The notes under the pieces were generated by a model. It did not search any database. It had not been told where the DNA came from and saw only the letters and a list, made by a program, of their open reading frames with translations. From the NCBI RefSeq assembly GCF_029894125.1, contig NZ_JARXYZ010000004.1:310001-374000 (forward strand): a DNA stretch of 64,000 nucleotides. The letters are read 5' to 3'. The translations under genes and the position numbers were made by a program. Source of the stretch: Kitasatospora sp. MAA19 (GTDB lineage Bacteria > Actinomycetota > Actinomycetes > Streptomycetales > Streptomycetaceae). This document shows, piece by piece, positions 55,272-63,951 of the stretch. Within the stretch, counting starts at the first letter, position 1, and each line of letters begins with the position of its first letter.

Positions 55272-57572
55272 TTGAGCAGCCGCGAATCTGACAACGCCCA
55301 CCCGACGCCCCGGCGTACGGGCCCGGACGCCTACCCGTCGGGCACCCCGCCCTACGGCACACCGGGGCTCCCGGACGGCGACCGGACCGGTGCCGCCCAG
55401 GGCGCCGCGTCAGGCGGCGAGGACGACGGCCCGAAGACCGAGACCACCCTGACCACCCGGGTCCGGATCAACATCCCCGGGTCGCGCCCGATCCCGCCGG
55501 TCGTGGTCCGCAGCACCGTCAAGAACGAGGACGGCCCGGGTGACGAGGCCCCGGCGCCCGCCCCCGAGCCGGGCGGCCCGCGGCACCGTTCCGCGCCCGC
55601 CTCCCCCGTCCTCGGGGTGATGGACGGCGGCGCCCAGACGGCCACCCCGCCGAACCTGCCGCCGGAGTGGCAGGTCCCGCCGATCCCGCCGGCGACCTCC
55701 GAGTCGGAGTCCACCGGCGCCTGGTTCCGGCCCCGGCAGAAGAAGGGCCCCGAGTCGGCCGGCGCACCGGAGACCCCGGCCGCGCCCGCCGCCGCCGAGC
55801 CCCGGCCGACGGCCGCCCCGGCCGCCCCGGCCACCGGTGCCCGCCAGAACGGCACCCGCCCCACCCCGGGCGCGGCCCGTCCGAACGGCCGCCCGGTGCC
55901 CGCCCAGACCAAGGGGCCGAACCCGAACGGCGCACCCGCCGCACCGTTCCCCGCCGGCCCCGGCGCGCAGCCCCCGGCGGAGGAGCCCGGCGTGTACGAG
56001 GCCGCCGCCCCCTTCGTCCCGCCCGTCGCCGACCCGTTCGCCCCGATGGCGCCCGAGGCCGAAGCCCGCGGCCGGCGCGACGCCCGCCCGCAGCAGGGCA
56101 CCCCGCCGAACGGCGCCCAGCCGAACGGCCGGCAGCCCAACGGCCGGCCCCAGCAGGGACCGCGCCCGGGCGCCCGCCCGCCGGGCCCGGCGGCCGGCGC
56201 GGCCGACCCCGAGGACACCTCGGTCGACGGCTTCGAGCCGATCCGCGAGGGCACCCCGCCGCCCGCCGCCATACCCGGTCTGCCGCAGCGCGGCGCCCCG
56301 CACGGCGGCGAAGCCCGCCCGCAGCCGGGCCTGTTCGCCTCGGCCCCGGCCGGCGCCGACCCGTTCGCCACCCAGCGCCCCGCCGCGCCCGGCCAGGACG
56401 CCTTCGCCACCCCGCCCCCCGGCGGCCTCTTCCCGGGCGCCCCCGGCGCCGCCCCCGGCCAGCCGCAGCAGCCCGGGCGGGACCCGGAGGCCACCGAGCT
56501 CACCCCGCTGCCGACCCCCGGCCCCGGCCCCCGGCCCGAGGACGCCCAGTCCGCGCCGGTCCCGCCCGCACCGCAGCCGGCCAAGGCCAAGGCCGCGCCC
56601 GGCAAGGCCAAGCGCGGCGGCGCCGGCAAGAAGCTCGTCAAACTGGGCGTCTACGGCATCGGCGGGGTGCTGTTCCTCGGCGCCGCCGCGTACGGCACCG
56701 GCCTGATGCTCAACCAGTCCGACGTCCCCAAGGGCACCGTGGTGCTCGGCACCGACATCGGCGGCAACAGCCGCGACCAGGCGATCCACCAGCTCGACGA
56801 GACCGTCGGCAAGGCCGGCCAGCAGCCGCTCAAGCTGAAGGTCGGCGACCAGACGCTGAACCTCGACCCGACCGTCGCCGGGCTGGGCTTCGACACCACG
56901 GGCACCGTGGACGGCCTCGCCCAGCACAGCTACAACCCGGTCGACGTCATCAAGTCGCTGAAGGGCGGCACCAAGGCGGTCGCACCGGACGTCAAGGTCG
57001 ACCGGGCCAAGCTCAAGGCCGCCCTGGACACCCTGGCCTCCGGCTCGGGTCAGGGCCTGCAGGAGGGCTACGTCAAGTTCGGCGACAACGGCGACCCGCT
57101 CGTGGTGCCCGGCCGGGCCGGTCAGGCCATCGACTCGGCGAGCGCCCTCGACGTGGTCGAGCAGGCCTACCGCGACCGCGCCGCCGGCAAGCCCGACCAG
57201 CCGATCGCGCTCGCCGTCACGGCCGCCCAGCCCAAGGTCTCCCCGCAGGCCCTGCAGGCCGCCGCGGACAGCCTCGGCAAGTCCGCGGTCAACGGCAACG
57301 TGTACCTCGTGGCCGGTGCCAAGAAGTGGGGCTTCGGCAAGCTGGTCGCCGCCAAGACGCTCACGCTCGCCCCGGACGCCTCCGGCAAGATCGTGCCCAA
57401 GTGGGACCTCGACGCGCTGAACGGCCAGCTGAACGGCGTGTTCGACAAGGTGAAGGTCAAGAAGAACGGCCAGACCGCCGCGATCACCCCGCAGGACGTC
57501 GCGGACGCCATCACCCCGCTGCTCGACAAGACCGGCGAGAAGGACCGCACCTTCAAGTTCACCGTCGTCTGA
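55272..57572 (+). CDS. Proline-rich single-pass membrane protein with VanW/YoaR-type extracytoplasmic domains
   Basis: About 766 residues. The first 460 are disordered and Pro/Ala/Gly-rich, with repeated QPNGR and PGARP-type units. A single helix follows (LVKLGVYGIGGVLFLGAAAYG, about 455-478). Outside the membrane are two repeats of a peptidoglycan-binding-type fold, GTVVLGTDIGGNSRDQAIHQ and later QEGYVKFGDNGDPLVVPGRA, VKKNGQTAAITPQDVADAI, like the YoaR/VanW-associated domain. The TTG at 55272 (with GGAGCAGAGC upstream) is my start; the frame is open to 55164. It probably contacts the cell wall; a cytoplasmic tail this long may bind partners. A terminator follows. Confidence 0.78.
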   Translation: MSSRESDNAHPTPRRTGPDAYPSGTPPYGTPGLPDGDRTGAAQGAASGGEDDGPKTETTLTTRVRINIPGSRPIPPVVVRSTVKNEDGPGDEAPAPAPEPGGPRHRSAPASPVLGVMDGGAQTATPPNLPPEWQVPPIPPATSESESTGAWFRPRQKKGPESAGAPETPAAPAAAEPRPTAAPAAPATGARQNGTRPTPGAARPNGRPVPAQTKGPNPNGAPAAPFPAGPGAQPPAEEPGVYEAAAPFVPPVADPFAPMAPEAEARGRRDARPQQGTPPNGAQPNGRQPNGRPQQGPRPGARPPGPAAGAADPEDTSVDGFEPIREGTPPPAAIPGLPQRGAPHGGEARPQPGLFASAPAGADPFATQRPAAPGQDAFATPPPGGLFPGAPGAAPGQPQQPGRDPEATELTPLPTPGPGPRPEDAQSAPVPPAPQPAKAKAAPGKAKRGGAGKKLVKLGVYGIGGVLFLGAAAYGTGLMLNQSDVPKGTVVLGTDIGGNSRDQAIHQLDETVGKAGQQPLKLKVGDQTLNLDPTVAGLGFDTTGTVDGLAQHSYNPVDVIKSLKGGTKAVAPDVKVDRAKLKAALDTLASGSGQGLQEGYVKFGDNGDPLVVPGRAGQAIDSASALDVVEQAYRDRAAGKPDQPIALAVTAAQPKVSPQALQAAADSLGKSAVNGNVYLVAGAKKWGFGKLVAAKTLTLAPDASGKIVPKWDLDALNGQLNGVFDKVKVKKNGQTAAITPQDVADAITPLLDKTGEKDRTFKFTVV

Positions 57573-57592
57573 GCGACGACCGCGCCGATCGG

Positions 57593-57619
57593 GGGGCGGG
57601 CCGGATCCCGGCCCGCCCC
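57593..57619 (+). terminator. 12-bp hairpin terminator
   Basis: A perfect 12-bp stem (57593-57604 with 57608-57619) and an ATC loop, 20 bases after the proline-rich protein gene. Confidence 0.8.
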
Positions 57620-57693
57620 TCGACAACTCCCCCCTCCGGTCAGCAAGATGTGACGCCACACCTTCCGCCACAGCCACCTCGGGGAGCACGCCG

Positions 57694-59406
57694 ATGAGCC
57701 GCCGCCTCCAGTACCGGCCGGCTCTGCTCGCCGGCCTCACCGCACTCTCGCTCTCGCTGACGCTCTGTTCGTGCGCCTCCGGTCAGGGCGACGGCGGCGC
57801 GAACGGGCCGGCGGCCGCTGAGATCCCCAAGTTCACCTCGATCGACATCAACCCGCTCGACCGCTCCCGGCTGCGCCAGGGCGGCACCCTGCACCTGGCG
57901 ATCGCCCAGTTCTCCCGCCAGTGGTCGCCGATCCAGAACGACGGCAGCGAGTCCTCGACGATCAGCGTCACCAAGCCGCTGCTGCCGACCTTCTTCCGCT
58001 CCGACGCGGCCGGCACCCAGACCGTCAACCCCGCCTACCTGCAGGACGCCCACGCGGAGCTGCGGGACGGCCGGCAGGTGGTCGTCTGGACGCTCAACCC
58101 GAAGGCCCACTGGTCCGACGGCACCCCGATCACCTGGCGCGACATCGAGGCCAACTGGCGGGCCCTGAACGGGAAGGACCCGGCCTACCGGCCCTCCAGC
58201 AGCACCGGCTTCGAACAGGTCTCCTCGGTCGAGCGGGGCAAGGACGACTTCCAGGCGGTGATGACCTTCGACCGGCCGTTCTCCGAGTGGCAGTCGATGT
58301 TCAACGGCGCCGCCAACGCCCCGCTGCTGCCCGCCAGCCGGATCGCCACCCCGGAGCTGTTCAACTCCGCCTACCTGGACGCGATCCCGGTCACCGCCGG
58401 CCCGTTCAAGGTCGAGCGGCTGGACCGCGCCGCCCAGACCGTCACCCTGGTCGCCGACCCCTCGTGGTGGGGCGACAAGCCGATGCTGGACCGGATCGTC
58501 TTCCACGCCATGCTGCCCAACGCCATGGCCGCCGCCTTCGCCAAGGGCGAGATCGACCTCTTCAACAACGGCCCGGACGTGGCCGGGTACCAGACCATCA
58601 AGAACACCAAGGGCGCCGCCGTCCGCCGGGCCGGCGGGCCGGACTTCCGCCAGCTCACCCTGAACGCCCGTACACCGGCGCTCAGCGACGCGACCGTCCG
58701 CCAGGCCGTCTTCCAGGCCATCAACCGGGACGCCGTCATCCGCTCCGACCTGAACGGCCTGGACTGGCCCGCCGTCCCGCTCAACAACCACCTGCTGGTC
58801 GCCAACCAGAACGCCTACCGGGACAACTCCCTCGGCCTCAGCCGCTACGACCCCGCCGAGGCCGCCCGCAAGCTGGACGCGGCCGGGTGGAAGCTCGACG
58901 GCGACGTCCGGAAGAAGGACGGCCGCGAGCTCAACCTGCGGATGATCGTCCCGGCCGGCGTCACACAGGCCCAGAACGAGGCCGCCAGCACCACCCGGAT
59001 GCTCAAGGACGTCGGTATCGAGGTCACCACGGTCACCGCCGCCGCGAACGAGTTCTTCGACCGGTACGTCAACCGCAACGACTTCGACATCGCCGCCTAC
59101 TCGCTGCTCGGCACGCCCTTCCCGGCCAGCGGCAACCGCGCCAACTTCGTCCAGAACGGCGGCACCAACCACGTCGGCGCGGGCAGCCCGGCGGTGGACA
59201 CCGCCCTCGACCGGGCCGCCGCCGCGCCCGATGCGGCGACCGCCTCGGAGGCGATCAACCAGGCCGACGGCGAGCTGTGGAAGGTGGCCGGCGTGCTGCC
59301 GCTCTACCAGCGTCCCCAGCTGTACGGCGCCCGTGCCAACCTCGCCAACATCGGCGCGCAGGGGCTGTCCGACATCGTCTGGGAGAACGTCGGCTTCGAG
59401 CGGTAG
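57694..59406 (+). CDS. Peptide ABC transporter substrate-binding lipoprotein (family 5)
   Basis: A 570-residue extracytoplasmic solute-binding protein. The signal peptide (ALLAGLTALSLSLTLCSC) ends in a lipobox-like LCSC, so Cys about residue 27 would be lipidated. SBP_bac_5 landmarks include LRQGGTLHLAIAQFSRQW, ARKLDAAGWKLDGDV, and FSEWQSMFNGAANAPLLPAS. It captures oligopeptides for the Opp/Dpp importer encoded convergently just downstream. The ATG follows GGGGAG. Its stop is 23 bp from that of the second oppD-like gene and no terminator separates them. Confidence 0.9.
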   Translation: MSRRLQYRPALLAGLTALSLSLTLCSCASGQGDGGANGPAAAEIPKFTSIDINPLDRSRLRQGGTLHLAIAQFSRQWSPIQNDGSESSTISVTKPLLPTFFRSDAAGTQTVNPAYLQDAHAELRDGRQVVVWTLNPKAHWSDGTPITWRDIEANWRALNGKDPAYRPSSSTGFEQVSSVERGKDDFQAVMTFDRPFSEWQSMFNGAANAPLLPASRIATPELFNSAYLDAIPVTAGPFKVERLDRAAQTVTLVADPSWWGDKPMLDRIVFHAMLPNAMAAAFAKGEIDLFNNGPDVAGYQTIKNTKGAAVRRAGGPDFRQLTLNARTPALSDATVRQAVFQAINRDAVIRSDLNGLDWPAVPLNNHLLVANQNAYRDNSLGLSRYDPAEAARKLDAAGWKLDGDVRKKDGRELNLRMIVPAGVTQAQNEAASTTRMLKDVGIEVTTVTAAANEFFDRYVNRNDFDIAAYSLLGTPFPASGNRANFVQNGGTNHVGAGSPAVDTALDRAAAAPDAATASEAINQADGELWKVAGVLPLYQRPQLYGARANLANIGAQGLSDIVWENVGFER

Positions 59407-59429
59407 GCGACGGCGGCCCTCCGGCACCC

Positions 59430-60527
59430 TCAGCCGTCGAGGGTCTCCCGCCAGAAGTGGCAGGCGCTGCGGCGGCCCGGCAGCTCGGCCCCGTCCGCGG
59501 CCACCACCGGTACCAGCGGCGGGAGTTCGGTCAGGCAGCGGTCCTGCACCCGGTCGCAGCGAGGGTTGAACGCGCAGCCCTGCGGGATCCGCAGCAGGCT
59601 GGGCGGCAGGCCCTTGATGGCGTGGAGGTTCTGCCCCTTCTGGTCCAGCCGGGGGATCGAGTCCAGCAGGCCGCGGGTGTACGGGTGGGCCGGGCGCGCG
59701 TACAGCTCGCGCACCGGCGCCGTCTCGACGATCCGACCCGCGTACATCACCGCGATCGTGTCCGCGACGTCGGCGACCACCCCGAGGTCGTGGGTGATCA
59801 GGATCAGCCCCATGTGGAACTCGTGCTGCAACTCGGCCAGCAGGTCCATCACCTGGGCCTGCACGGTGACGTCCAGGGCGGTGGTGGGCTCGTCCGCGAT
59901 GATCAGGTCCGGCTCCAGGGAGAGCGCCATCGCGATCATGATGCGCTGGCGCATGCCGCCGGAGAACTGGTGCGGGTAGTCGCCGACGCGCTGCCTGGCG
60001 GCCGGGATGCGCACCCGGTCCATCAGCTCGACGGCCTTCTCCCTGGCCTCCTTGCGGCTGACGCCGTGGTGCACCTGGAACATCTCGCCGAGCTGGTAGC
60101 CCACGCTGAGCACCGGGTTGAGTGCGGACAGCGCGTCCTGGAAGATCATCGCGATCTTCTGGCCGCGGACGGCCCGCCGGGCCCTGGAGCCCATGGTCAG
60201 CAGGTCCTCGCCGCGGTAGAGGATCCGACCGGCGGTGATCCGACCGGGCGGCATGTCCAGGATGCCCATGATCGCCTGCGCGGTCACCGACTTGCCGGAG
60301 CCGGACTCACCCAGCACCGCGAGCGTCTCACCGGCCGACACCGAGTAACTCACCCCGTTGACGGCCTTGGCGACGCCGTCCCGGGTGACGAACTCGACGT
60401 GCAGGTCGTCGACCTCCAGCAGCGGGGTGCCGGGCACCAGGTTCTCCCGACCGCCGCCGATCACTTCCACCGCGTCCGTCCGCGGCTCACCGCCCCTGCT
60501 CCGGGACGAGTTCGTCAGGTCAGCCAT
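59430..60527 (-). CDS. Oligopeptide ABC transporter ATPase, OppD-type (second copy)
   Basis: A 365-residue ATPase. Walker A is LGESGSGKSVTAQAIMGILD, the signature QFSGGMRQRIMIAMALSLEP, Walker B LIIADEPTTALDVTVQ, and the switch His in LILITHDLGVVADV. The C-terminal cysteine motif CAFNPRCDRVQDRC plus a later SACHFW is that of Opp/Dpp ATPases; in the mycobacterial Opp complex it binds an Fe-S cluster (memory). It is a near copy of the OppD at 61883. The ATG at 60527 follows GGGGAGGG. A terminator after oppF suggests a separate transcript. Confidence 0.93.
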   Translation of the reverse strand: MADLTNSSRSRGGEPRTDAVEVIGGGRENLVPGTPLLEVDDLHVEFVTRDGVAKAVNGVSYSVSAGETLAVLGESGSGKSVTAQAIMGILDMPPGRITAGRILYRGEDLLTMGSRARRAVRGQKIAMIFQDALSALNPVLSVGYQLGEMFQVHHGVSRKEAREKAVELMDRVRIPAARQRVGDYPHQFSGGMRQRIMIAMALSLEPDLIIADEPTTALDVTVQAQVMDLLAELQHEFHMGLILITHDLGVVADVADTIAVMYAGRIVETAPVRELYARPAHPYTRGLLDSIPRLDQKGQNLHAIKGLPPSLLRIPQGCAFNPRCDRVQDRCLTELPPLVPVVAADGAELPGRRSACHFWRETLDG

Positions 60528-60639
60528 GGTGAGCAGCCCTCCCCAGCGCAGCAGTGACCGCCGATTGGCGCAGAGCAACTATCAACGACCGGAAGGCCTT
60601 TGCGGAATCCGCCGGGACGTCTCTTTTGCATCACGGGAA

Positions 60640-60670
60640 AGGGCGCGCCCTCGATGCGAGGACGCGCCCT
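60640..60670 (-). terminator. Hairpin terminator downstream of oppF
   Basis: An 8-bp outer stem (60640-60647 with 60663-60670) and a 5-bp inner stem (60649-60653 with 60657-60661), separated by one mismatch, with an ATG loop. It follows the oppF stop and precedes the second oppD copy. Confidence 0.75.
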
Positions 60671-60708
60671 GGGCAGTGGAGCCGCGTCGGGCGGCGTCCA
60701 CCGGGTGG

Positions 60709-61893
60709 TCAGTCGGCCCCGGAGCCGGCCTTCCCGGCCTCGCGCTCCGCCGCACTCTGCCCAACCTCGCGCTCCGCCGCACTCTGCCCAACCTCGCGCT
60801 CCGCCGCGCTCTGCCCAACCTCGCGCTCCGCCGCGAAGTGACACGCCGAGTCGTGCCGGGCCGCCCCGCCCAGCCAGAAGGGCGCGGCGAGCAGCGGGAC
60901 CTCGGCGGCGCAGCGGTCCTGCGCCTTCCAGCAGCGGGTGCGGAAGCGGCAGCCGGACGGGGGGTTGGCCGGCGAGGGCACGTCCCCGGTGAGCACGATC
61001 CGGTCCCGCGACTCGCGGGCCGTCGGGTCCGGCACGGGGACGGCCGAGAGCAGCGCCTGGGTGTACGGATGGGTCGCGTGGTCGTAGATCTCCGCGTCGG
61101 TGCCGATCTCGACCATCTTGCCGAGGTACATCACGCCGACCCGGTCCGAGATGTGCCGGACGATGGAGAGGTCGTGCGCGATGAACATGTACGAGAGCTC
61201 GAACTCGCTCTGCAGCTGCTCCAGCAGGTTGATCACCTGCGCCTGCACCGACACGTCCAGCGCCGAGACCGGTTCGTCGCAGATGATGACCTCCGGCTTG
61301 AGCGCCAACCCCCGCGCGATGCCGATGCGCTGGCGCTGCCCGCCGGAGAACTGGTGCGGATAGCGGTTGATGTACTCGGGGTTGAGCCCGACCACGTCCA
61401 GCAGGTCCTGGACGGCCTTGCGGCGATCGCCCCTGGGTGCCACCTCGGGGTGGATCTCGTACGGCTCCCCGATGATGTCGCCGACCGTCATGCGCGGGTT
61501 CAGCGAGGTGTACGGGTCCTGGAACACCATCTGGATGTTGCGGCGGACGGCCTTCAGCGCCGCCCCGGAGAGCCGGGAGATCTCCTGGCCCTTGTACCGG
61601 ACGGAGCCCGCGGTGGCCGGCTCCAGGTTCATCAGCACCTTGGCCAGCGTGGACTTGCCACAGCCCGACTCGCCGACGATGCCCAGCGTCTCGCCCTGCA
61701 TCAGGTCGAAGGTGACCCCGTCGACCGCCTTCACGGCGCCGACCTGCTTCTTCAGCAGGATGCCCTTGGTCAGCGGGAAGTGCTTGACCAGGTCCCGGAC
61801 TTCGAGGATCGGCTCGCCGCGCGGCACCTCCTGGGCGAAGGCGACCTCCTCCGGCACGGTCGCGCCCAGTGCGCTGGACCCGTTAGCGGTCAT
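60709..61893 (-). CDS. oppF: Oligopeptide ABC transporter ATPase, OppF/DppF-type
   Basis: A 394-residue ATPase. LVKHFPLTKGILLKKQVGAV is the OppF/DppF-specific opening; Walker A GESGCGKSTLAKVLMNLEPA, Q-loop MVFQDPYTSLNPRMTVGDII, signature QFSGGQRQRIGIARGLALKP and Walker B VIICDEPVSALDVSVQ. The cysteine motif CRFRTRCWKAQDRC and ACHF are near the end. The last 40 residues are unusual: three copies of the nonapeptide AAEREVGQS and one AAEREAGKA, encoded by 27-bp tandem repeats. The ATG at 61893 overlaps the end of oppD (61883) by 11 bases, so it is co-translated with it. Confidence 0.93.
   Translation of the reverse strand: MTANGSSALGATVPEEVAFAQEVPRGEPILEVRDLVKHFPLTKGILLKKQVGAVKAVDGVTFDLMQGETLGIVGESGCGKSTLAKVLMNLEPATAGSVRYKGQEISRLSGAALKAVRRNIQMVFQDPYTSLNPRMTVGDIIGEPYEIHPEVAPRGDRRKAVQDLLDVVGLNPEYINRYPHQFSGGQRQRIGIARGLALKPEVIICDEPVSALDVSVQAQVINLLEQLQSEFELSYMFIAHDLSIVRHISDRVGVMYLGKMVEIGTDAEIYDHATHPYTQALLSAVPVPDPTARESRDRIVLTGDVPSPANPPSGCRFRTRCWKAQDRCAAEVPLLAAPFWLGGAARHDSACHFAAEREVGQSAAEREVGQSAAEREVGQSAAEREAGKAGSGAD
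60738..60835 (-). repeat. 27-bp tandem repeat in the oppF 3' end
   Basis: Three complete 27-bp units (60738-60764, 60765-60791, 60792-60818) and a 17-bp partial unit, differing at one position. They are in frame and encode an acidic/amphipathic nonapeptide repeat. Copy number probably varies between strains. Confidence 0.85.
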
Positions 61894-62935
61894 GGAGGGT
61901 CTCCTTCCAGAAGAAGCAGGCGCTGCCCCGCCCGGCCAGCGGGGCACCGTCGTCCTCGGTGACCGGGTACAGCTCCGGCACCTCGGCCCGGCAACGGTCC
62001 TGGGCCCGCGGGCAGCGCGGGTTGAAGGCGCATCCCTTGGGGATCCGCAGCAGGTTGGGCGGCAGGCCCTTGATGGCGTAGAGCTCCTGGCCCTTCTGGT
62101 CCAGCCGCGGGATGGAGTCGAGCAGGCCGCGGGTGTACGGGTGGGCGGGGCGCGCGTAGAGCTCGTGCACCGGGGCGGTCTCGACGATCCGGCCCGCGTA
62201 CATCACCGCGATCTTGTCCGCGACGTCGGCGACCACGCCGAGGTCGTGGGTGATCAGGATCAGGCCCATGTTGTACTCGGCCTGGAGCTCCGCGAGCAGG
62301 TCCATCACCTGGGCCTGGACGGTGACGTCCAGGGCGGTGGTGGGCTCGTCCGCGATGATCAGGTCCGGTTCCAGGGCCAGCGCCATCGCGATCATGATGC
62401 GCTGACGCATGCCGCCGGAGAACTGGTGCGGGTAGTCGTTCACCCGCTGCTTGGCCGCGGGGATGCGCACCCGGTCCATCAGCTCGACGGCCTTGTCCCT
62501 GGCCTCCTTGCGGGACGCCCCCTGGTGGGCGCGGAACATCTCGCCGAGTTGGAAGCCCACGCTGAGCACGGGGTTGAGCGAGGACAGCGCGTCCTGGAAG
62601 ATCATCGCGATCTCCTGGCCGCGGATCTTCCGCCGCTCCTCCTTGCCCATCTTCAGCATGTCCCGGCCTCGGAAGCGGATCTCGCCGCGCGGGATCCGGG
62701 CCGGCGGCATGTCCAGGATGCCCATGATCGCCTGCGCGGTCACCGACTTGCCGGAGCCGGACTCGCCCAGCACCGCGAGCGTCTCCCCCGCCCGGACGCT
62801 GTAGTCGACCCCGTTGACCGCCTTGGCGACGCCGTCCCGGGTGACGAACTCGACGTGCAGGTCGCGGACGTCGAGCAGCGGCCCCTCGTACGGTGCGTCC
62901 CGCTTGGACCTGGTGGAGTCCACAGCTGTGGTCAC
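61883..62935 (-). CDS. oppD: Oligopeptide ABC transporter ATPase, OppD/DppD-type (operon copy)
   Basis: A 350-residue ATPase with the same landmarks as the copy at 59430: Walker A LGESGSGKSVTAQAIMGILD, signature QFSGGMRQRIMIAMALALEP, Walker B LIIADEPTTALDVTVQ, cysteine motif CAFNPRCPRAQDRC and SACFFW. The GTG at 62935 follows GAGGGGG at good spacing; the frame upstream belongs to the permease in another phase. It lies 17 bp after the permease stop and overlaps oppF by 11 bases, so it is the operon's own D subunit. It powers peptide import at the inner membrane with OppF. Confidence 0.94.
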   Translation of the reverse strand: MTTAVDSTRSKRDAPYEGPLLDVRDLHVEFVTRDGVAKAVNGVDYSVRAGETLAVLGESGSGKSVTAQAIMGILDMPPARIPRGEIRFRGRDMLKMGKEERRKIRGQEIAMIFQDALSSLNPVLSVGFQLGEMFRAHQGASRKEARDKAVELMDRVRIPAAKQRVNDYPHQFSGGMRQRIMIAMALALEPDLIIADEPTTALDVTVQAQVMDLLAELQAEYNMGLILITHDLGVVADVADKIAVMYAGRIVETAPVHELYARPAHPYTRGLLDSIPRLDQKGQELYAIKGLPPNLLRIPKGCAFNPRCPRAQDRCRAEVPELYPVTEDDGAPLAGRGSACFFWKETLHDR

Positions 62936-62952
62936 GATGCGTTCCCCCTCGC

Positions 62953-63951
62953 TCAGCGAAGCTTCGGGTCGAGGGCGTCGCGGACCGCGTCGCCCAGCAT
63001 GATGAAGGCCAGCACGGTGACGGAGAGCGCCGCGGCCGGGAAGAACAGCGCGAACGGCGCCGTGCGGATCACCTTCTGGGCGGAGGAGATGTCGATGCCC
63101 CAGGAGATGGTCGGGTCCTGCAGACCGATGCCGAGGAAGCTCAGCGTCGCCTCGGTGGCGATGTAGCCGCCGAGCGCGATGGTGGCGACCACGATCACCG
63201 GGGCGATCGCGTTCGGCAGGATGTGCCGGAACATCAGCCGCCCCGTCCCGGCGCCGAGCGCCCGGCCGGCCACCACGTAGTCGGCCTGTTTGACGGTCAG
63301 CACCGCACCGCGCATGACGCGGGCGATCTGGGTCCAGCCGAGGACGCCCAGGGCGATGACCACGCTCCACACCGTGCGGGTGGTGAAGGCGTTCAGCAGC
63401 ACCAGGGCGCCGAGCAGCAGCGGGATGCCGAAGAAGATGTCGATGATCCGGGAGATCACCGCGTCGATGCCGCCGCCGAAGTAGCCGGCGACCATGCCGG
63501 TCAGCCCGCCGAGCACGGTGACCGCCAGGGTGACGCAGATGCCGACGGTGATCGAGGCGCGGGCGCCGTACACCACCCGGGCGTAGATCGACCGGCCCTG
63601 CCCGTCGTAGCCGAACCAGCCGGCGCCGAAGAAGTCGGTCCAGTCCGGCCGCCTGAGGTAGTTGTGCACCAGGTCGGCCTTGCGCGGGTCGGCGTCGGTG
63701 AACGCCCACGGGAAGATCGCCATCACGACCAGCAGCAGGATCAGCACGGCCGAGATCAGGAAGATCGGCCGCCTGCGCAGGTCCCGCCAGGCGTCGCCCC
63801 ACAGGCTGCGGGCCTCCTCCCGCTTGACCGGGTCGGCCTCGACCAGGGTGCCCTGCTCGACCGCCATGCCCTGCTCCCCCGCGTAGTCGAGGTGCGAGAC
63901 GCCGGGCTTGGGGTGCGGCTCGTACGAGTTCTCGTCGTGGACGTCAGGCAT
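62953..63951 (-). CDS. dppC: Peptide ABC transporter permease, DppC/OppC-type
   Basis: A 332-residue inner-membrane permease. A cytoplasmic N-terminus of about 65 residues precedes helix 1 (PIFLISAVLILLLVVMAIFP). GYDGQGRSIYARVVYGARAS is the DppC periplasmic/entry segment; EAA-loop region VVAGRALGAGTGRLMFRHIL then PNAIAPVIVVATIALGGYIA and EATLSFLGIGLQDPTISWG. The C-terminus DAVRDALDPKLR is typical. The ATG at 63951 overlaps the end of the preceding permease gene by 8 bases (ATGCCTGA). It forms the channel with DppB. Confidence 0.94.
   Translation of the reverse strand: MPDVHDENSYEPHPKPGVSHLDYAGEQGMAVEQGTLVEADPVKREEARSLWGDAWRDLRRRPIFLISAVLILLLVVMAIFPWAFTDADPRKADLVHNYLRRPDWTDFFGAGWFGYDGQGRSIYARVVYGARASITVGICVTLAVTVLGGLTGMVAGYFGGGIDAVISRIIDIFFGIPLLLGALVLLNAFTTRTVWSVVIALGVLGWTQIARVMRGAVLTVKQADYVVAGRALGAGTGRLMFRHILPNAIAPVIVVATIALGGYIATEATLSFLGIGLQDPTISWGIDISSAQKVIRTAPFALFFPAAALSVTVLAFIMLGDAVRDALDPKLR

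Noticed and set aside
60738..60835. 27-bp direct repeats considered as a CRISPR array
   Set aside because: The units are directly adjacent with no unique spacers and are in frame with oppF, so this is a coding tandem repeat.
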